Of a stretch of 64,000 bases of DNA, positions 20,597-33,320 are shown piece after piece. The position numbers were made by a program, and so were the translations under genes. The stretch's first letter is position 1; every line of letters starts with the position of its first letter. Source of the stretch: Lantana camara (lineage: Eukaryota; Streptophyta; Magnoliopsida; Lamiales; Verbenaceae). The stretch is taken from NCBI GenBank assembly GCA_037501455.1, contig CM074857.1:102953501-103017500 (forward strand), given 5' to 3'. A model generated the notes under the pieces. It was given only the letters and a program-made list of their open reading frames with translations, searched no databases and was not told the origin of the DNA.

Positions 20597-22778
20597 ATGA
20601 AGAAGTACGGGTTGCAGCTTAGGGTTCCGCCGCAGAAGAAGCAGACGGTGAGACCCGCAGTTGCGGCCCCATTGGGTTTCAATGATGACGACGATGATGA
20701 TGTTGAGAGAGAAATTCTGCGCCAGGCCTACAAGAACAAAACTCACAAAGATGTAAGTCCTCTCTTTTCGTATTTGTGCTAGTTTGATTGCTTGCTCTTA
20801 ATTGTTCATGCTGGTTTCTGTTGGGTTTGTGGCTGAGGGATTATGGTGGGGTACTTATTAAGTTTCCTTTTTTGTAATGGTTAATAGGTTGAGGATCAGC
20901 ATAAGAAGGCTCTTGAAGAAGATCCTTCGGTTTTTGACTATGATGGAGTGTATGATACGATGAAGGAGGAACAAGCTCGCCCTGTAGAGAAGGCGCGCCA
21001 GGATAGGAAGGTATGGATAAATTTTGTTGCTTTTTCATGAGAAAATTACCCTTTCTGGTTTGTTCAACTTCGGTGCTGTTTGTTCTTGATTGAAGGTTAA
21101 GTTTTGATATGTATCTGCTATTTGACTATATTTTCTTGGTGTGCATGGCAAGATTTTAGAGTGAGTGGTGAGTATTTCTGGGAATAGAGTGGTTGATACA
21201 ATTTCATTATCTCCTGGATAGTGCTTAGGGCAGGAGAAACATAAAGAACAAAAACAGTTTTATGATGGATCGAAGTTGTCGAATTGGTAAATTGCAAATT
21301 TACCCTTTGGGCCATCAGAAAATCCTGAATGTTGACAATATGCATAGTGCGTTGTTGGGTGTGAAAAAGAATGAGCAAGTTACTGCCATTCTCAAGATGT
21401 TAGATGGTCTTAATTCTAAAATAAGATTGAAAATTTTCAGACGTTACTCGGTATTTTAATTGTCCGGGGATCTTTTTATTCTCTCATGAGACAACTGCCC
21501 TTATAAAAAATTCAAGTAAATGAGTTCGAAATTGTAACCGGCTATCAGGCATAAGTTGGGTTGTTATGAAGGTGCTTGACATCTAAATTCTATGTTTAGT
21601 GTGGTTACCTTGTTAATGTTCTTATCAAGTGACCTTGATTTTGTTGTAACCATAAGCAATAGCTTAAGACTAAAGATCTCTCAAGATCAGGGGTGTTGCT
21701 CACACATGCTTAGACAATGAGGTACAAGGATTAGGGCAGTTTGGTAGTTGACACAATCTATCTTTCTTGTTTATGAGCTCTACATGGCACATTCTTGAAT
21801 TTGCTTGCTCCAACTGAATTTTCAGTCTCTCGTTTTTATTTATTAGTTTCACGATTTTGCAAATATTTTCTTCATAAGACTCTAAGAGAGCAACAAGTTG
21901 TTCAATATCAGGATTAAATTCTGAGGCTGATGTTTAATTTTGTTTCAGCCGAGATATATACAAGCACTACTGGAAAAGACAAAACAACGAGAAAGAGAAC
22001 GCGAGGTGATTTATGAGAGGAAACTTGCTAAAGAGAGAAGCCAAGATGAACATCTGTATGCAGATAAAGACAAATTTGTCACAAGTGCTTACAAGAGGAA
22101 ATTGGCCGAGCAACAAAAATGGATGGAGGAAGAGCGGCTTCGTGAAATGAGAGAGGAAAAGGAAGATGTAAGTTCAGTTTGCTTCATGTTTTTATATATC
22201 TCCTTTTTCTCTTGTTGATGTGACATATGATTTGCAATTACCTTTCTTGTCTTTCTCATAACTTTAGTTTTATACAAGCATAGATTACAAAGACCTTATG
22301 TTGTGGAATGTAACTTATGTAAGTATTGTATCTTGCTAATGGTTTAATTGATGTTCTTGTTCCCCCCCACCAATAGGTTACCAAGAAGACACATCTCTAT
22401 GATTTTTATTCCAACCTGGAGAAAAATGTTGCATTTGGTGGAGGTGCTGGCTCGAAGAAACCTGAAAAGCAGCCCGAAAAATCTGTGGTTGTGTCATCAG
22501 GAAAAAGCTCTTCTCCAGCAATTGGTACCAGTTCAGAATCATCTACACCGGTCGAGAGGCACGAAGATGAGATTCCAGAGGATATTCCTCCCAAGGAAAA
22601 ATCTGACCATCCATCTGCAAAGCCTAGTTCTGCGACTTCCACACAAGATCAGAAAGAAGTTACCAATGAAACACCATCAACCAGTAACCAACCGAAACCA
22701 GACCATCACAAGAGAAGTGAAGATGCAGTTGCTGCTGCTAAGGAACGGTTTTTGGCAAGAAAGAAGGCCAAAGTTTAG
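20597..22778 (+). CDS. NSRP1: Nuclear speckle splicing regulatory protein 1-like (DUF2040)
   Basis: Four exons: 20597-20752, 20888-21010, 21949-22167, 22377-22778; all GT-AG, phase 0; 299 aa. Family members are nuclear speckle proteins that affect alternative splicing. The N-terminus MKKYGLQLR and the block LEEDPSVFDYDGVYD are family signatures; an acidic DDDDDD run lies near residue 30. PRYIQALLEKTKQRERERE begins exon 3 and opens a highly charged coiled coil (~94-165), followed by HLYDFYSNLEKNVAFGGG. The tail is Ser/Pro/Glu-rich and disordered, ending ERFLARKKAKV. The 5' UTR is CT-rich (20440-20470). The gene lies downstream of the DUF1279 gene, with the small minus-strand gene and transposons between. 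Confidence 0.88.
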
Positions 22779-23000
22779 TGAGGTAACAAGTAAAGATAGT
22801 GAAAAGTCTATAATTTTTAACCTTTTCCTTTCTTTTTTTGTTCAGAATTTCAGGTTAGTCCATCATGCCCTTCCGTGTACGTGAAAGTCTTTACTCTGAC
22901 ATTTTATGAGCAGTCTGGCTTCTGTATTTAAGTTCTATTTTTGTTATTCTGTTTCATTTTGCTTAATCTTTTCTTTGATCTTAGCTTAATTATTTGTGTC
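22779..23000 (+). other. NSRP1 3' flank
   Basis: AT-rich 3' UTR with T runs, ending where the 1.1-kb dispersed repeat begins. Confidence 0.5.
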
Positions 23001-24095
23001 GGGCCTAAGCTATATTTGTAGTTATTTGGGTACTTGTAAATTGTCTACTATACCTTCCTATGATTGACACTGTTGAAGGTGTCTTTTGATGGTAGCCGAG
23101 CAAATAGTACATAAGGGCCCTCAAGAGGCACCAGACATGAAATAGAGGTAAGCATTAGGGCTGGAGCTTGGTTGTCTTTCTCGTCCGAAAACGAAGATTT
23201 CACATGTTACTAGTGTCATGGCCGTGTGGCATGCTTCCCACTTTTAAAGTGGAAAGAAATGTTGGTTGGGGGGTGCAAAGATGTCATTTAGGTTTAAGCA
23301 CACACAGATGATGAGCAAGTGGCTTCACCAATTGGTCATGGTAATCTCACGTTGAAAGGCGGTGAAGCTACTCCATCATAACACTCATTCAGCTTACTTC
23401 GCGTTCAAGTTGGATTGAACTGCTAAGTTATCTCACTTGATGTTCCAGATATAGAAAAACTTGCAATTAGCCTTAGTAGCAATTTTCTCATGTATGATGT
23501 GTATGTACTTGGGGGACTTTGTTTAACCTCATATTATGATGAGTTGAGGAATAAATGCGTACACATAGTTTGGTATGGGGAGTGAGGCAATCCAATTATT
23601 CAACTTGTCCCATCCTTGATTTGTTACAAGTGATGCAGACACCTAATTGTGAACAGTATACATTTGACTATGTCTCTCTGTCCAAAATCGTGTGTTCCTC
23701 TGAATTAAACTTGGCTGCTTTTATGTAAAAAACCTATTTGTACGACTACCCTCGAGAGCTACATCTGACCTAAATCAGGAATGTCCGGAGGCCTCTGTAG
23801 ATAGAGCGATACAAAGTAAAAACTTGCGACTAATTGATCATGATTTCATGCAGTGTCAGGTGCTTAGATAGAGGGATGGAGTCGGAAACTTAACTTTCAT
23901 TCGACGGAGAAAGGAAAACCTGATAGCATGTATGAATACGAAATGTCTTTTAAGGGAGTAAATTATACACACGAAAGGGGTCATCCTTAGCTTCCTTACT
24001 GCCTATGAAGCACGAACACAAATATGGACATGGTCTTTATCTTAAATTGACCACGTAAGAGGTGTCAGATATGAGAATCCGACACGATATCATGA
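23001..24095 (+). repeat. 1.1-kb dispersed direct repeat, copy 1
   Basis: Shares ordered blocks with 33930-35010, including AACATAAGGGC-like blocks, ATGAAATAGAGGTAAGCATT, ATGATGTGTATGTACTT and CATTTGACTATGTCTCTSTG. The copies lie about 10.9 kb apart in the same orientation. No protein frame survives in both copies, so it is probably non-coding or a very old gene end. This copy lacks the SINE seen in copy 2. Confidence 0.85.
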
Positions 24096-25446
24096 AGCTT
24101 ATGAAGCCTCTAGGATTTTCAAGAGCGGATAAGACCAAAAGATCAAAAGCAGGACTTATGAAGTATTTCAGTGATGTGTCACATGATATAAGCTCGAGAA
24201 ATGAATAGTAAACTTAGGGTCGTGACCTCTATGTATGCACCTATCAGTGAAAAGACTATCTATATTATTATTATATTAAACAAGAGAATCAATTAGAAAA
24301 TTTTTGTTCTTTTGGATTCTAAATTTTTTTTTCTCCCACCACTCCCACAATGTACTACTTTTTATTTATATTTTAAGTCCTTTTTTTTTTTCCCTCTTGC
24401 CTCGCCCCAACTTTCCTATTATATTTTTCTTATCCTATTTCTTATATTTTTAAATTTATACTTCGACTATTATCTTTTCCTAATTAAACATTATCTTATT
24501 TTATTTATCATGAATTTATAATTATATTAAAGATAATTATAAAATAAATATTAATATAAAAAATTTAATTTAATATATATTCAAATAATAATAGTTTTTT
24601 TATTTGCTAACAGGTGGAGTGTTGAAGAATTATTAGTTCTAATTTATGTATTACATAGCATTTACAAATAGATAAAGTATGCGACACAATCGACGTAGAC
24701 CATTTGGAGCTTTCTTTTCAGCATAGACCTTGATCATTTCAAACAATTTTCTGGCCACAAGGATAACGTTGACAAATATGCCCACGCAATAGAAATAATT
24801 AAATATGAGTATTTATACATCTAAGCTGTATAAAATTGAGTAATTATAAACTCGTACCTCTTTAAATTAAAATATTACATAATTTATCATTTCAAATTAA
24901 AAAAAATATAAATAAATCCATTTCGGTAGGATTTTTCATGAAATTTTTTCTTAAATTGATTATATTTCATCACTAATTACCTTTTTGCAATAACTCACAT
25001 ATCATTCTCGTTTTTCAAGTGATAGACAAATAATTTATGCAGTTTTTTAGAGGATCAACACGTAATCCGTTTGTAAATTCATATTCATAATGATTTCTTT
25101 TTGTCTTAACTAATGATGAGATATAACCAATTCAAGAATGATTTTGTAAAAAATCCAACCAAAATGAGTTCATTTGTAATTTTTCAAACTTATAAGGGTA
25201 AATTGTGTAATATTTTTATCTAAAGAGATGTATCGGCTATAATTATTTAATCTTCCGAGACGCAAACAAACCACTTTTCTCAAAACATTAAAATTCTATT
25301 ATGTATCTGTAGCGGCACGCATCATGCCTTTTTCTCACTTTGATTTTTTCAACCTGAAAATAACACTTTAAATTTAAAATATCAAGAAGTCGATGTATAC
25401 ACTCGTTTATGTCATCCGACAAGGATATCTATCAATAGTTTATATC
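24096..25446. other. AT-rich spacer before metallothionein
   Basis: Strongly AT-rich, with T-rich tracts near 24330-24510. No ORF supported. A Mutator-type MITE closes the region. Confidence 0.5.
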
Positions 25447-25455
25447 GTCTAATTA

Positions 25456-25624
25456 GAGTAATTAAAATCTGAGTCTGGTTCGATCAAATTGGTATAACGA
25501 GAGATTGAGTGTTTTATATTTATCCTGTGATTGATAAAAAATTTAGGGAGAATGACCGATCAAATGACAAATGAACCACACTTGTCCTTTTGATTGTTCA
25601 GTCGAATTTAAGTTAGAATTTCCC
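25456..25624. mobile_element. Mutator-type MITE copy 2 (169 bp)
   Basis: A diverged relative of the element at 14414: the shared order is TAATT...GAGTCTGG...GGTATAACGAG...GAGTGTTTTA...TTAGGGAGAATGACC...CACTTG...TTAGAATTTCCC. Flanks GTCTAATTA and GTCTAAAAA match at 7 of 9 positions, consistent with an old 9-bp duplication. It sits about 190 bp upstream of the metallothionein start. Confidence 0.8.
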
Positions 25625-25704
25625 GTCTAAAAATTGTGATTAAATTAGAGAAAATATTGTTCAAATGTGCACGTTACTTCAAGAACCTTTCTTACACTGA
25701 GCAC

Positions 25705-25712
25705 TATAAATA
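25705..25712 (+). promoter_or_regulatory. Metallothionein TATA box
   Basis: TATAAATA about 105 bp upstream of the metallothionein ATG, giving a 5' UTR of typical length. Confidence 0.7.
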
Positions 25713-25810
25713 GTAGGCCCCCAAAAGCTGATTTTGTATCAGTAACAAGAATTTTATTCGGCAAATCAAAACCAAATTAGAAGCCTTTATATATCTATTC
25801 TCTCAAGAAA

Positions 25811-26950
25811 ATGTCTAACTGTGGAGGAGGCTGCGGATGTGGTTCAAGCTGCAATTGTGGCAGCGGCTGCGGGTAAATAGAATTCAATCAAATTTACCAG
25901 AATATATGGCCTTATATATTTTGTGTATCAGTTTACACCAGTGTTTTGAAAACCGGACCAAACCACTCGAACCGGTGATTACCATTCCTCTAAGGCTACC
26001 GGTTCGATCTCCGATTCGGTTTTGAGAACGTTGGTTTACACACAGATCTTGATTTAATGCACGATCTACATTTCTTGGGTTTTTTGGTTCATTGATTAGA
26101 AATTCTGAATTTTTGTCTCATACCTCATATGTTTCTTTTTTTCCAAAAAAACAGATCTATCGAGACCCCCTCCTCGTATTATTAAAACCGAAAACGAAGT
26201 GTAGAAATATATAATGCATGGACACTTCTAAAAATATCATTTTGTCATGTCGTGTCATGTCGTGTCCGTTCTCGACACTCCTCACGTGGGAAATTCAAAA
26301 AGAAATCCGTGTCGCCGTATCCGTGTAGTGTCGTGTCCATATCCGTACATCATAGGTAGAGATAATGAGCCATAATCCAACTATCAGAAAGACTATTAAT
26401 GCAAAAATGCCTTGAATAAACTGAAGCAACAAGAACAGGGCAGCATAACTTCTATTATGATCCCTATTACACACTGCACGCATCGGAACAATCGCTAGCC
26501 CAACAGTGAGGCGCCCAGCCATCCGGGCTTCAGTCGGAACATATGAACGATCCCAAACTTGACATGTTTCTTGAATTTAATATTTTTTCCTTAATTTTCT
26601 GAATCTATCATTAACTATTGAAAATTCAAAACCTTATTTGCAGATGTGGGATGTATCCTGATATTGTGGAGAAGACCTCATCAACTGTGACCATCATTGA
26701 AGGGGTTGCCCCAGTAAAGATGTACGTCCACTATTTTGTTTTTAGATAATTAATAAAAACTTATGAATTTGATAAAGTCTACTAATCCTGCAACTTGGAT
26801 CTGTGTCCCGATTTTGCAATTTTCCCGACTTGCTGAATAATAATTTTGATTCTCAGGCACTCTGAAGGATCAGAGAATACCTTCACTGCTGAAGGAGGTC
26901 ACGCCTGCAAGTGCGGAGCCAACTGCTCCTGCAATCCCTGCAAATGTTGA
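25811..26950 (+). CDS. MT1: Type 1 metallothionein
   Basis: Three exons: 25811-25872, 26644-26721, 26857-26950; 77 aa, checked in frame. A cytosolic thiol-rich protein that binds Cu/Zn/Cd and buffers redox stress. The N-terminal domain has three Cys-x-Cys pairs (CGC, CNC, CGC) plus an extra Cys at position 4. The C-terminal domain has CKC, CSC and the final CKC with one more Cys between. A Cys-free linker holds MYPDIVEK and IIEGVAPVKM. Three Cys-x-Cys pairs at each end separated by about 40 residues is the type 1 layout, although the MYPD and GVAPVK linker is shared with type 2. Exon joins fall inside codons (GG|A, AT|G). Intron 1 holds short inverted ACCGG/CCGGT repeats near 25940-26030. Confidence 0.9.
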
Positions 26951-28121
26951 TGATCTCTTATCTATGATGTACGAATGTCAGGTCGTGTCCGTGTCTATAT
27001 CCGTGCATCATAGTCTCCAATGGCCTCGGAATTAAGCAGTAACCGTGGTTTATTATGCAAGTGTTTGTGGAAAATATAGTCGAATAAGACAGCCGATACG
27101 AGCAAGTTCATTTCCTGAGTTTGCATTATATGCATGGCTACAATATGTATATCTGTTTGTGTGTGATCTGGATGATCTCTGTGTTTGGTTATGCTGTTCG
27201 GGGCCTTATCATGTATGTATTTGTTAAAGATATTGAAGTTGTTTGCAAAATATGTTAATACTTTTTTGTTTCGATCTATATTCATATCCGTGCATCATAG
27301 TCTCTAATTTCCTCACACTCGTTGCGTGTCCTCCTCCTCGACGTGAGCTTTCCCCAATTCCAACATGACATCTTCCTCCAGGAAATCTGTTTTGACCTAA
27401 CACATCCTTTTCTTATATATATTTTTTATGGAAACTGCTCAACCGACCGTGTGTTATTAACGAGGCTTAAGGACCAAACGACAGGATCCAATTGTCCAAC
27501 AATGTAAGCCAGCAAAAATGCCAATGAAAATAATGAGACATGAACAATTTTGGGCAAAAACTAAGAAGATGGTTCGAAGGAGAAAAAGTCACATTCGAGG
27601 ACAAACCGAAGCAAATCACAACTATGACAGTCAAGCTAGCAGCTAAGTCCCAAACCACGTCAACCAAGTCAACCACCAGATCCATGACAAGATTCAGACT
27701 AGCGCGGTTTCAGATTCCACACCCTCCACCACATCTATTGTAGCAGGAAATGTGTTGATGTAATTTTCCGATTGAATTTTAATAAAATGAGAGAGGGGTA
27801 CTCGGTAAAATTCCACGGGCCGTCTTGGCCCAGTTTGAATTAAAAAAATGATGCCCTTTATATCAAGCTAACAAAAATGAAAATAACAACTACTGCTATT
27901 ACAACCTTTATAACAACTGTTATTTGTCAACAGCTGAAGACACATGCTAATATGCATAAAGAATGTGTACAACTTTGATGAATTACATTTACTATCCTGC
28001 AAGGTTTGAGGAAATTACAAAATACTCCCTAATTTTCATTTACTGGTTTCATTATTCATGTAAAACCTTAATAAGATTTTGGGTATTTATGTTCACACCA
28101 CTAGACTTGTCCCTTGCAATA
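26951..28121. other. Spacer between metallothionein and TRM32-like gene
   Basis: Holds the metallothionein 3' UTR, two copies of CATATCCGTGCATCATAGTCTC-type sequence (near 26990 and 27285; a related block is at 26338), and from about 27760 the 3' flank of the minus-strand gene. No credible ORF. Confidence 0.5.
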
Positions 28122-31100
28122 TTAAGAATATATAATCTCTTCCAATATTTCATCGAAAATCACTTCTTCAAGGCCGAGCCCAATGCACTCAGAATCAAAC
28201 TGTAGGTTCATCCATCTACAGTCACAAGCCAAATCACGAGCCTCGATACTCTCTAACGACTGCTTTTCCTCGAGCTTCATATCCATCAACGTGCCAGTAT
28301 TCGATGTGACCTCATCGATAATGCGGTTTCCCCATGGAAAAGGACGTACATGGCAACTTGAGGACAATGACTTGGGGTAATAAGGGAGTGATAAATAATA
28401 CACCTCCACTAAAACTTCATTAATCAAATCAAACAACATTTGGTGGTGCCAACAGCCGTAGAAATCTGGCAATCCGGTTAGCTGATCTTGATCGTGTGGC
28501 CAGAATGCTTCTACTTCATCGAACATATGTGGGCCCAATGGCTGGTCCGAAGCGTGCCATGTTATGTGGAAGGGGTCGTCTGTGATGCCTGATTTATTGA
28601 GAAGGTGCCTCACATAATCCATGTCAGAATTGCTCTCTGTAGGGCATTTATCACTCGTGAAATATTTGATGATTTCGTCCGATGTTTCGTCAGTACTTTG
28701 GTATTTTGGATCATTAGAGTTGATTGAATCCCACTCATCAATGCTGGATTTGTGCTCCAAACCTGAAATGGATAATAAAAGAAGTTTAAAGTTGGTCATT
28801 TGATTCTTACAGCTTCTAGCTTATTGTCAAAGTAGGTCCTTTAATGCTTACAGCTAGCTTCTTGTCAAAATTGGTCCTTTGAGGTAGAAGTAAAGTATCT
28901 AAAGTTTGAAAAAATAAGAATAAAGAACTAAAACTGTGAAACTTTGGTAAGAGATGGTTTATGAATTATGCGTATTGATCACTACAAACCCGAAAAGTGA
29001 TGAGAAAAAGGGCTTAAAACTTTTGCAAACACCATACAGCTTAAGCATCATATTATCAAAAGCATTCAACTTAAAAGAATACCTTGAGAAATCCGAAGCT
29101 CTACTTCATGAGGCTCCGTTTCCTCAGAGAACAACTCTGCACCCGATATCATACCATTTTGTTCTAACTCCTCATCAGCAATATCTGCTTCCTCTTTCAT
29201 ACAATCCACCTTTCCGCAGTCATCACTCATATCGGACCTTAAGTTTGCATCGTTTTCCTTTATTTCCACAGCATTACATCCCTCTACTGCTTCTTCCTTG
29301 CTCACACTCTTTCTCCCCTCAATGTCTTCACCCAATACCTCAAAGTTCGAACTAAAACAATAAGAATCAATATTAGATAAAGAACGCATCTTTCTGACAT
29401 AAACTGAAGCCGGAGTCGGACCATATTCATTTGGCAATTTCAAGCTCTTAGAAGTATTGAACTTCACATTTGCGCCGAAACTGTTCTCAAACAGACGAGA
29501 ATATTTCTCTAGCGATTCGTTCAAAGACGAACTAGTAGGATTTCTAATATCATTCTCGGCTTTCCTATCGACAGTTCGAACCTTTTCTTCCTTGGGAAAT
29601 GACCAAACATCTTCTTTTTGCTTGCTCTCAAGCTTAATGGGCTTAAGCTTTTTCCCTTGAGAGAGATCAGCAATGGGGAAGGATCTCGATTTGCTGAACT
29701 TTGCAGCTTTCTTCAAACCCAATGCACTGCGGGTGAAGTTAGCAACACCCTCATCGGCATTTTGTAGGTGTTTTACAAGCAGCTGTTTGTCTACTTTGAA
29801 TATCTCAAGAACATCAGTGCCCTGTTTCAATGCCTCCTCATCGTGTGAATCGTCCACGTTTGTTGGAAGAAAAATGATTGGATGTTTCCATTTTGTGTAT
29901 ATTTTGTCATCTTTTAGAGATTCCAAGTGATGTATGGAATAAGTTCTATGCAAAGATCGGCCACGTTTGGATTGCGTATTTTCGGGGTCATCGGAAATGT
30001 CTTCTGCAATAAGTGCTTTTATGCGTGCTCTCAAAGATCGTTTCTTGCGGGGCCTCTTAGTACTCTGATCAACAAACATAAATTTGAATATCTTCAAATA
30101 TCCATATTTTTGGCACAATTACATCAACATACCCTGAGGTTTGGCATAATTACACAAACATCCCCTATTAAAAAATTACACACACTTCCCCTGTCAAATA
30201 ATTTACATTAATCTCGATGCGTCATCTTAGATGATTTCATCTGTAATTCTACATGAACACCATATTTTGACCTCGACACTTATTGATCAATATTCGACTT
30301 TAAAATGATGACTGCAATAACATGTGTTGGTTCAAAATTTCAGATTATGATAGTAGTAGTTTTGTTAATGTCTCAAACCCTGTGGACTGTTCGAGTAATC
30401 ATGCAAGACCTCATGGTATTTCAGTGTAATTATCTAATTCCGTACATAGTTATCATCATTTTGAACAATAATCATGAACTTACATGGTACGAAGTCGTAC
30501 ACTCTTTCTCATCCAAAGGCCTTTCCTCATCGTGATCGTCATGGCTATGTACTGTTTTGGGACTCCAATCGCCTGTCGAGTCAATCGTAGAAACTATAAA
30601 AAAACTGATGAGGAATCAAATAGTTGGTTTTCTTTGTGAAAACACTTCTCACTTTCACACAATTTGAAGCTTTAGAATACTGAAATCCACAGGGGAAACT
30701 AAAAACATACTCTCTGACCTTTGATGATCACTGAAAAACGCCATAAAGCTAAAGCACTTCTTACGAATATGAGTATCTAACAACCACTAACCAAATATCT
30801 AAATGATACAAGAGATTTCTGCCATTATTACTTCTCTTAAGCTGCAAAAGTGTAAAAGCTAGAAGCAATTCAGCTGTAAAAACTTTTCACATTGATTTTC
30901 CAGAAGTTGTTGTAACTTGTAAAGCTACTGATCATGCAAGGCAAAAACAACTTACACTTTAAACGTGTTTGCCCTTTGTATTTTCGATGTGGGATCCTTT
31001 TCCGGACATTAGACTGCCATAGATTGTATCCGAATGCATGAGCTAATCCCCACATACATCCCGGCTGCTTATCGTGCGCTTTATCATCATCAACAACGTG

Positions 31101-31124
31101 CTTCCTCCACAAATGCTTCCCCAT
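28122..31124 (-). CDS. TRM32: TRM32-like protein with DUF4378
   Basis: Four exons on -: 31124-30956, 30593-30484, 30064-29083, 28762-28122; 633 aa with phases matching at every junction. TRM proteins bind microtubules and/or recruit TON1-PP2A to organise cortical arrays. The N-terminus MGKHLWRK...GCMWGLAHAFGYNLWQ and the basic VRKRIPHRKYKG are the typical TRM32-group start. Exon 3 opens with RPRKKRSLRARIKALIAEDIS, then has a long Ser/Lys/Glu-rich disordered middle. Exon 4 is the DUF4378 domain: YVRHLLNKSG, WHASDQPLGP, FDLINEVLVEVY, and the end DEILEEIIY. I start at ATG 31124; an upstream in-frame TTG is not a start. An apparent 5' UTR donor (AAG|GTAAGA, ~31651) and a TTTAG acceptor just before the ATG suggest a leader intron. 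Confidence 0.88.
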
Positions 31125-31729
31125 CAATGATATTCCCTAAATTTAGATTATTCAATATCTTCCACCTGTTCATCACAACATATAAATTCGTCCAAGACAA
31201 GGTTCAAGGTCTCCAGACAAGAAAACAGAAGATTATTCAATTCCCTGATTTTTACTTTGACCTGTTTTACTTTTCTTTCTGGAAGAACATGGAAAAAGTC
31301 AGCAAAATACTAAACTTTTCGTAAAGAATATACCGAAAATCAGAAAACTGTAAAGTTTATCAAGAATCCCATGATTCTTAGCTCTGAATCAATGGAACAA
31401 ATAACACAGAGTGTGAATCAAGAAAACCAGTTCCTCTTTGAACCATTACAGAGACAACAAAATCCCTAGGTGATCAAATTCTTTTCATACGACTATCGTC
31501 TATCCCTAGTATTCTTGATTCTTGAAACCCAAATTCAATTCAAAAAAAGAGAATTATAACATAAAGAAGAAGCAAGATGAAGAACAGGAGCTGATAATTG
31601 ATGGAACAGTGAACTAATTGGCACAAAAATCAAAGGAAATTTGTTCTTACCTTATGGGCTGCGATGAAAACTGAGAATTGATCCAACTTCAGTCTTCAAG
31701 TCTAGAAATTCAGATAGGCATGCATGAAT

Positions 31730-32879
31730 TTGTAAAGAATGGCGGGCTAAGAAGAAAATAGGTACAGAAAAGGGAAAGTATAACTGATACAACTAACATA
31801 AATATTGTGTCACTATTTATTTATTACCGTTTTAATGCATTTGCTTTAACGTATACGCTGAAGTCCAAACCAAGACAAGAGGGAGAGGTTTGAAGGTCTT
31901 TCTTCTCCGTCTAGAAAAGTAAGAAAACGACACGTAAAAAACAAGTTAGTTTACCCAGTCAACAAATCAAACCAAACCCTTCCAAAATAAATAGATAAAT
32001 AATGTATGTATGTCATAGTTGCATACAAAACATTTAGAATAATTACACTAACACAATCTTTAATTTAATTACTGTTTGTCTAATTTGCATTTGTGGGCGT
32101 CCGTGACAATCACGTGCAATTCTTGGTGGTGTTTGGTAGAACGAGCGTGTCAGGGTAATTTAACAAAAATCGCATAAAAATAGAAAAGAATAGAAAATAA
32201 TGGACAAAGCTGACTTCTATTAAACAATTGCAACGGAAGTGGTTATTCCGAGGGCTCACAACCTACTTGGAGCCAGGATTTAAAGGGGCAATTCCTACAT
32301 AATTACAACTCGGCCAAGCTTGACTCTACTCTACGAACGTGGGTCGAATGAAGATAAAACAAACAAAAATCTAACTAGGAACTAGCAAACCGAATATTAA
32401 GAGCTACGAATTGAGAGTAGAATACAAGTGTAGTGTATGGTGTGATTAGTATGAAGAAGACGAAAAACTTGAGAAACTCTAAACGCCGGAATTATAGACT
32501 TCCAAAGGTCTCAAAACACTGCAGCTAGGCGGGACTAACCTTATACCAATCAATCATACGTTCATAAGCAAAGCAACAAACATGCATAAATAATAACCCA
32601 ACAATGAGCGTACAGGTTCGAACAACAATAACGGGCCAAGCATGTACCAACCTACTAGGCCTAACGATGCTCAATATAACTGAAACAAGTGCAATTGCTC
32701 GCAGGCCCAATAAATTAAACCAATACGGTGTACAAGAGTGTACAAAGGCCAAAGTACAAGGACTCTCGATGTGACGAGATTAGACTCAAACCTAAACTCA
32801 CGACCCGACTCCAATTCTCGCCTAGTATAAAACTTGCAAAAGAACTTAAATAAAATCGGGTTCAGTCTAGAGGAGACTG
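31730..32879. other. Unassigned spacer
   Basis: Contains the TRM32-like gene's promoter side, then moderately complex DNA (32100-32860) resembling retroelement LTR or intron sequence. No motif allowed a call. A TA run lies at 32900-32920. Confidence 0.4.
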
Positions 32880-33320
32880 ATGAGTATAAAACGGAGCTTA
32901 TATATATATATATATATATCATTTCTTTTTGTTTCCACCAATTTTCGAGCAAGATCACCAATCCCTTTCAATTCAGAGAAGATTTCATCTGATCTCATAT
33001 CAATAATATAATTATCAAGTTGATTTTCAAATATTGATATTTGCACATTAGAGAACTCTACCGGATAAAATTTGACCAACTAAAATATTAGAGTTCTTTG
33101 TTGAAAAAGGCAAATACATCAATGGGTCTCAAGCAATCTAAACAAGCAAGTGTGAGTTTACTTCTGTAAAACGGTTATTCTTTTCTTGAAATGGCATATC
33201 AATCACTTGATTAAAAATTTCTACCCGAAATCGATGTGCATTAATAATTTGTTGAGTTTTTTGTTGAGATCTTTCACGAGCCTTAAAAACATCATCCATC
33301 TTGGGAGCTGAAATTCTGAT
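32880..33320 (-). pseudogene. hAT transposase remnant (C-terminal part)
   Basis: On -, 33310 to 33125 reads VFKARERSQQ...NAHRFRVEIFNQVIDMPFQE then hits stops. After a frame break, 33079-32900 reads FYPVEFS, ENQLDNYI and FSELKGIGDLARKLVETK. This is the region just before the hAT dimerisation domain in plant 'zinc finger MYM/TTF-type' hAT transposases. The dimerisation core that should follow is replaced by a TA-microsatellite translation. Several stops and a frameshift show it is dead. Confidence 0.75.

Noticed and set aside
27540..27743. 67-codon open stretch on +
   Set aside because: Low-complexity Thr/Ser/Lys text with no promoter, splice or family support.
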